From contig NZ_JAQOWX010000012.1 in assembly GCF_028462495.1 (NCBI RefSeq), positions 1 through 64,000 on the forward strand: a stretch of DNA of 64,000 nucleotides, written 5' to 3'. Positions 62,098 through 64,000 of the stretch are shown in pieces. The stretch comes from Roseateles_E sp005503085. Its GTDB lineage: Bacteria > Pseudomonadota > Gammaproteobacteria > Burkholderiales > Burkholderiaceae_C. Each line of letters opens with the position of its first letter. The stretch's first letter is position 1. The notes under the pieces are model-generated. The model was not told the origin of the DNA. It did no database searches and worked only from the letters and a program-made list of their open reading frames with translations. A program made the translations under genes and the position numbers.

Positions 62098-62862
62098 CTA
62101 CATCTGCTTGAACAAATGAGCGTAGCTCTCCGCCACCAGCAAGGTGTCGGCGCTTTCCTTTAGCTTGACCTGCAGGCGGCCACGGAAGTCGCGGGTGACG
62201 CCGGCCACGGCGGCGGCGTTGACCAGGGTGGAGCGGTGAATCTGCCAGAACTGCTGCGGGTCGAGTTCGTCGACCAGCTCCTTCAGCGGCTTGCGGATCA
62301 GCGCTTCGCTGTCGCGCGTCGCGACCCGGGTGTATTTGCTGTCGGACTGGAAGTACAGCACCTCGTCGACCGTGATCAGCTTCAGGGTCTGGCCGACCGA
62401 GGCATTGATCCAGCGCAGCGGCGTGCGCTGCGCGGGCTCGGGTCTGGCCGCCAACTGGTTCAGCACGCCGCCGAGATCGGCCGGCGGGCCGGCCAGGCGC
62501 TGCTTGACCCGGCCGATCGCGGTGAACAGCCTGGCGGCGACCAGCGGCTTGAGCACATAGTCGACCGCGCCCTGATCGAAGGCCGCCACCGCGTACTGGT
62601 CGTAGGCGGTGACGAAGACCACATGGCTGCGCCCGGCCACCTGGCGGGCCACGTCCAGGCCGGTGGCACCGGGCATCTGGATGTCGAGGAAGAGCACATC
62701 CGGCTTGTGCCGGTCCAGCAGCCGCAGCGCCTCGACGCCATCGGCCGCCTCGCCAACGATGGCCAGCTCGGGCCAGAGCTGGCCCAGGCGTTCGATCAGC
62801 TCGTGGCGCAGTGTTTCCTCATCCTCGGCCACCACGGCCGTCGGTGCGCTCAAAGACCTCAT
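62098..62862 (-). CDS. LytTR-family response regulator
   Basis: A 254-residue regulator. Receiver with AEDEE, phospho-acceptor D60 (VLFLDIQMPGATGLD) and the lysine in YVLKPL. The C-terminal LytTR DNA-binding domain (about 150-254) has VDEVLYFQSDSKYTRV, LKELVDELDPQQFWQIHRST and NAAAVAGV. ATG 62862 overlaps the stop of the upstream LytS-type gene by four bases. LytTR regulators in betaproteobacteria often control alginate, motility or autolysis genes; the target is unknown here. Confidence 0.92.
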   Translation of the reverse strand: MRSLSAPTAVVAEDEETLRHELIERLGQLWPELAIVGEAADGVEALRLLDRHKPDVLFLDIQMPGATGLDVARQVAGRSHVVFVTAYDQYAVAAFDQGAVDYVLKPLVAARLFTAIGRVKQRLAGPPADLGGVLNQLAARPEPAQRTPLRWINASVGQTLKLITVDEVLYFQSDSKYTRVATRDSEALIRKPLKELVDELDPQQFWQIHRSTLVNAAAVAGVTRDFRGRLQVKLKESADTLLVAESYAHLFKQM

Positions 62863-63980
62863 GGGTTCAACTCCAGCGTGAACAGGGTGGCGTCTTCGCT
62901 GCTGCGGCAGATCAGCCGGGCCGGGCCGCCGCTGAGCGCGCGCACGCGCTCGGCCAGCGCGCGCAATTCCTCGTCGTCGCCGCACAGACCGGGCTTGTCA
63001 AAGGCCAGCAACAGGCGCAAGCCGCCGCGAGGCAGGGCCTCGGCGGCCAGGGTGCAACGGCCGGGCAGGCCATCGGCCAGGCGCAGCGCGCGCTGCAGCA
63101 GCGGCAGCAGCAGCATCGGTGGCAGCGCGCAGCCGTTCAGGGACTCGGGCCACTGGGCGTTGAAGCTCACTGCCGCCTTGCTGCGACCGGCCACCACGGC
63201 CAGATAGCTGTCCAGCAGCTCGGCCTCCGATTCCAGGCTGCCGCCGGCCTCGCGCAGCCGCGGCAGCGCCACGCGCAGATGGCGGATCAGCCGCTCCATC
63301 TGAGCCGCCGCCTCCGGGTCGGCGCGGTCATAGGCCTGTTCGATATCGACCAGGGTCTCGAACAGGAACTGCGGTTCGACCTGGGCCTGCATCGCGGCCA
63401 GCCGTGCCGCCATGGCCTGGCGTGCCATCACGCTCTGCTCATGCAGCAGGCGCTGCAGCCGGGTCTGGGCGCGCTGGCGGCGTGACTGCATCTCGAACAG
63501 GGCGACGGTCAGGCCGCAGGGAATGAAGGCCGAGAGCCCGTCGCCGACAAAGCGGCTCCAGAGCACAGGCATTTGCTTGGTCTCGCCCTTGCGCTGCCGC
63601 ATCAGCTCGTTGACCGAGGGCCAGTCCAGCACCCGCACCAGGCCCCACAACACCAGCAGGGCCAGCATCGAGCCGACCAGGGTGGCCAGGCCCAGGCGCC
63701 AGGCGCGCTGCGGATGATCCGGATCGCTGCGTGCGGCAGGCAGCCAGAACAGCATCAGCAGCAGGGTCACGATGGCCGGCGAGAACAGCTGCCGCGTCAG
63801 CGCCAGCCACCATTGCGGATGGTCGTCGATATAGGCCAGGCTGCTCAGGTCGATCAGGCCATAAAGCAGGCCCATCAGGCTGAACCAGCCCAGCTCGGCC
63901 AAGGTCATCGAGCGCCAGGAGGCCAGCACATGGGCCAGCCCCGAGGGCGGGGAGGGCGCGGCCGTCAGCACCGCGCTCAT
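62859..63980 (-). CDS. LytS-type sensor protein lacking the phospho-acceptor histidine
   Basis: A 373-residue membrane sensor. Hydrophobic segments at about 30-50, 65-82, 97-117 and 145-163, then a coiled linker and a His_kinase-like (pfam06580 type) domain. The motif that should read NPHFLFNTL is EPQFLFETL: the His is Gln (Q204) and the Asn is Glu (E208). The C-terminal ATPase part lacks an evident GxGL motif. It is encoded with the LytTR regulator in an ATGA overlap. It therefore looks like a pseudokinase partner, unless phosphorylation comes from another histidine. ATG at 63980. Confidence 0.87.
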   Translation of the reverse strand: MSAVLTAAPSPPSGLAHVLASWRSMTLAELGWFSLMGLLYGLIDLSSLAYIDDHPQWWLALTRQLFSPAIVTLLLMLFWLPAARSDPDHPQRAWRLGLATLVGSMLALLVLWGLVRVLDWPSVNELMRQRKGETKQMPVLWSRFVGDGLSAFIPCGLTVALFEMQSRRQRAQTRLQRLLHEQSVMARQAMAARLAAMQAQVEPQFLFETLVDIEQAYDRADPEAAAQMERLIRHLRVALPRLREAGGSLESEAELLDSYLAVVAGRSKAAVSFNAQWPESLNGCALPPMLLLPLLQRALRLADGLPGRCTLAAEALPRGGLRLLLAFDKPGLCGDDEELRALAERVRALSGGPARLICRSSEDATLFTLELNP

Positions 63981-64000
63981 GCGGCCGCTCCGGCAGGCAG

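Overview
This window is high-GC DNA with dense, tightly overlapping genes. Typical Burkholderiales families are present: a methylcrotonyl-CoA carboxylase cluster, a YgiQ radical SAM protein, an AcrAB-OprM type pump with a TetR repressor, DUF883/DUF1469 stress membrane proteins, and lipoproteins that start with Cys followed by a Gly/Pro-rich tether. The best inference is an aerobic betaproteobacterium of the Roseateles/Pelomonas/Mitsuaria type. The genus is inferred, not shown. No rRNA, tRNA, CRISPR array, insertion sequence or prophage was seen.

Layout. 1-1159: a FecR/LysM protein (cut by the left edge) and a small zinc-ribbon membrane protein, both on the minus strand. 1482-4325: a large TonB-dependent receptor closed by two strong hairpins. 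4416-18069: a TetR regulator divergent from a leucine/isovalerate degradation (liu) gene run (mccB, liuC, mccA, HMG-CoA lyase, a zinc alcohol dehydrogenase). Into this run are set a vapBC toxin-antitoxin pair, a GNAT gene, the complete biotin ring-assembly set bioA-bioF-bioD-bioB, and a dinD-like gene. Methylcrotonyl-CoA carboxylase needs biotin, so the arrangement couples a biotin enzyme with its cofactor supply. 18255-26159: a block of secreted lipoproteins, including two tandem paralogues that look like divergent subtilases and one with a long Thr-Pro repeat, plus a dienelactone hydrolase and a membrane protein with LRV-like repeats.

26163-29169: an OmpR-type two-component system divergent from mipA/ompV, with four CTTCAT half-sites at an 11-bp pitch between them. 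29198-34426: a HAD dehalogenase, PPi-dependent phosphofructokinase, a chemotaxis receptor, alanine dehydrogenase and DUF883. 34413-39935: a REC-DUF3369-degenerate GGDEF-EAL protein, YqjE- and YqjK-like genes, and YgiQ. 40027-46811: an acrR-like repressor, its operator, and an RND tripartite efflux operon. The outer-membrane gene of that operon carries a 126-base duplication around a single N, which is an assembly artefact.

46851-51930: a TRIC-family channel, a small conserved protein, a cold shock protein, a molybdopterin oxidoreductase and a frameshifted serine hydrolase. 52058-58340: an iron/siderophore uptake operon (AraC regulator, Fur-like site, TonB receptor, FecBDE-type ABC transporter, DUF2218). 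58389-63980: a secreted PTP-like phosphatase, a secreted GNAT-like protein, a metallo-beta-lactamase-fold hydrolase, an erythromycin-esterase-type lipoprotein, and a LytTR response regulator with a LytS-type partner that lacks the phospho-acceptor histidine.

Many very long open frames lie antisense to real genes. They reflect GC-rich codon usage and are not annotated.
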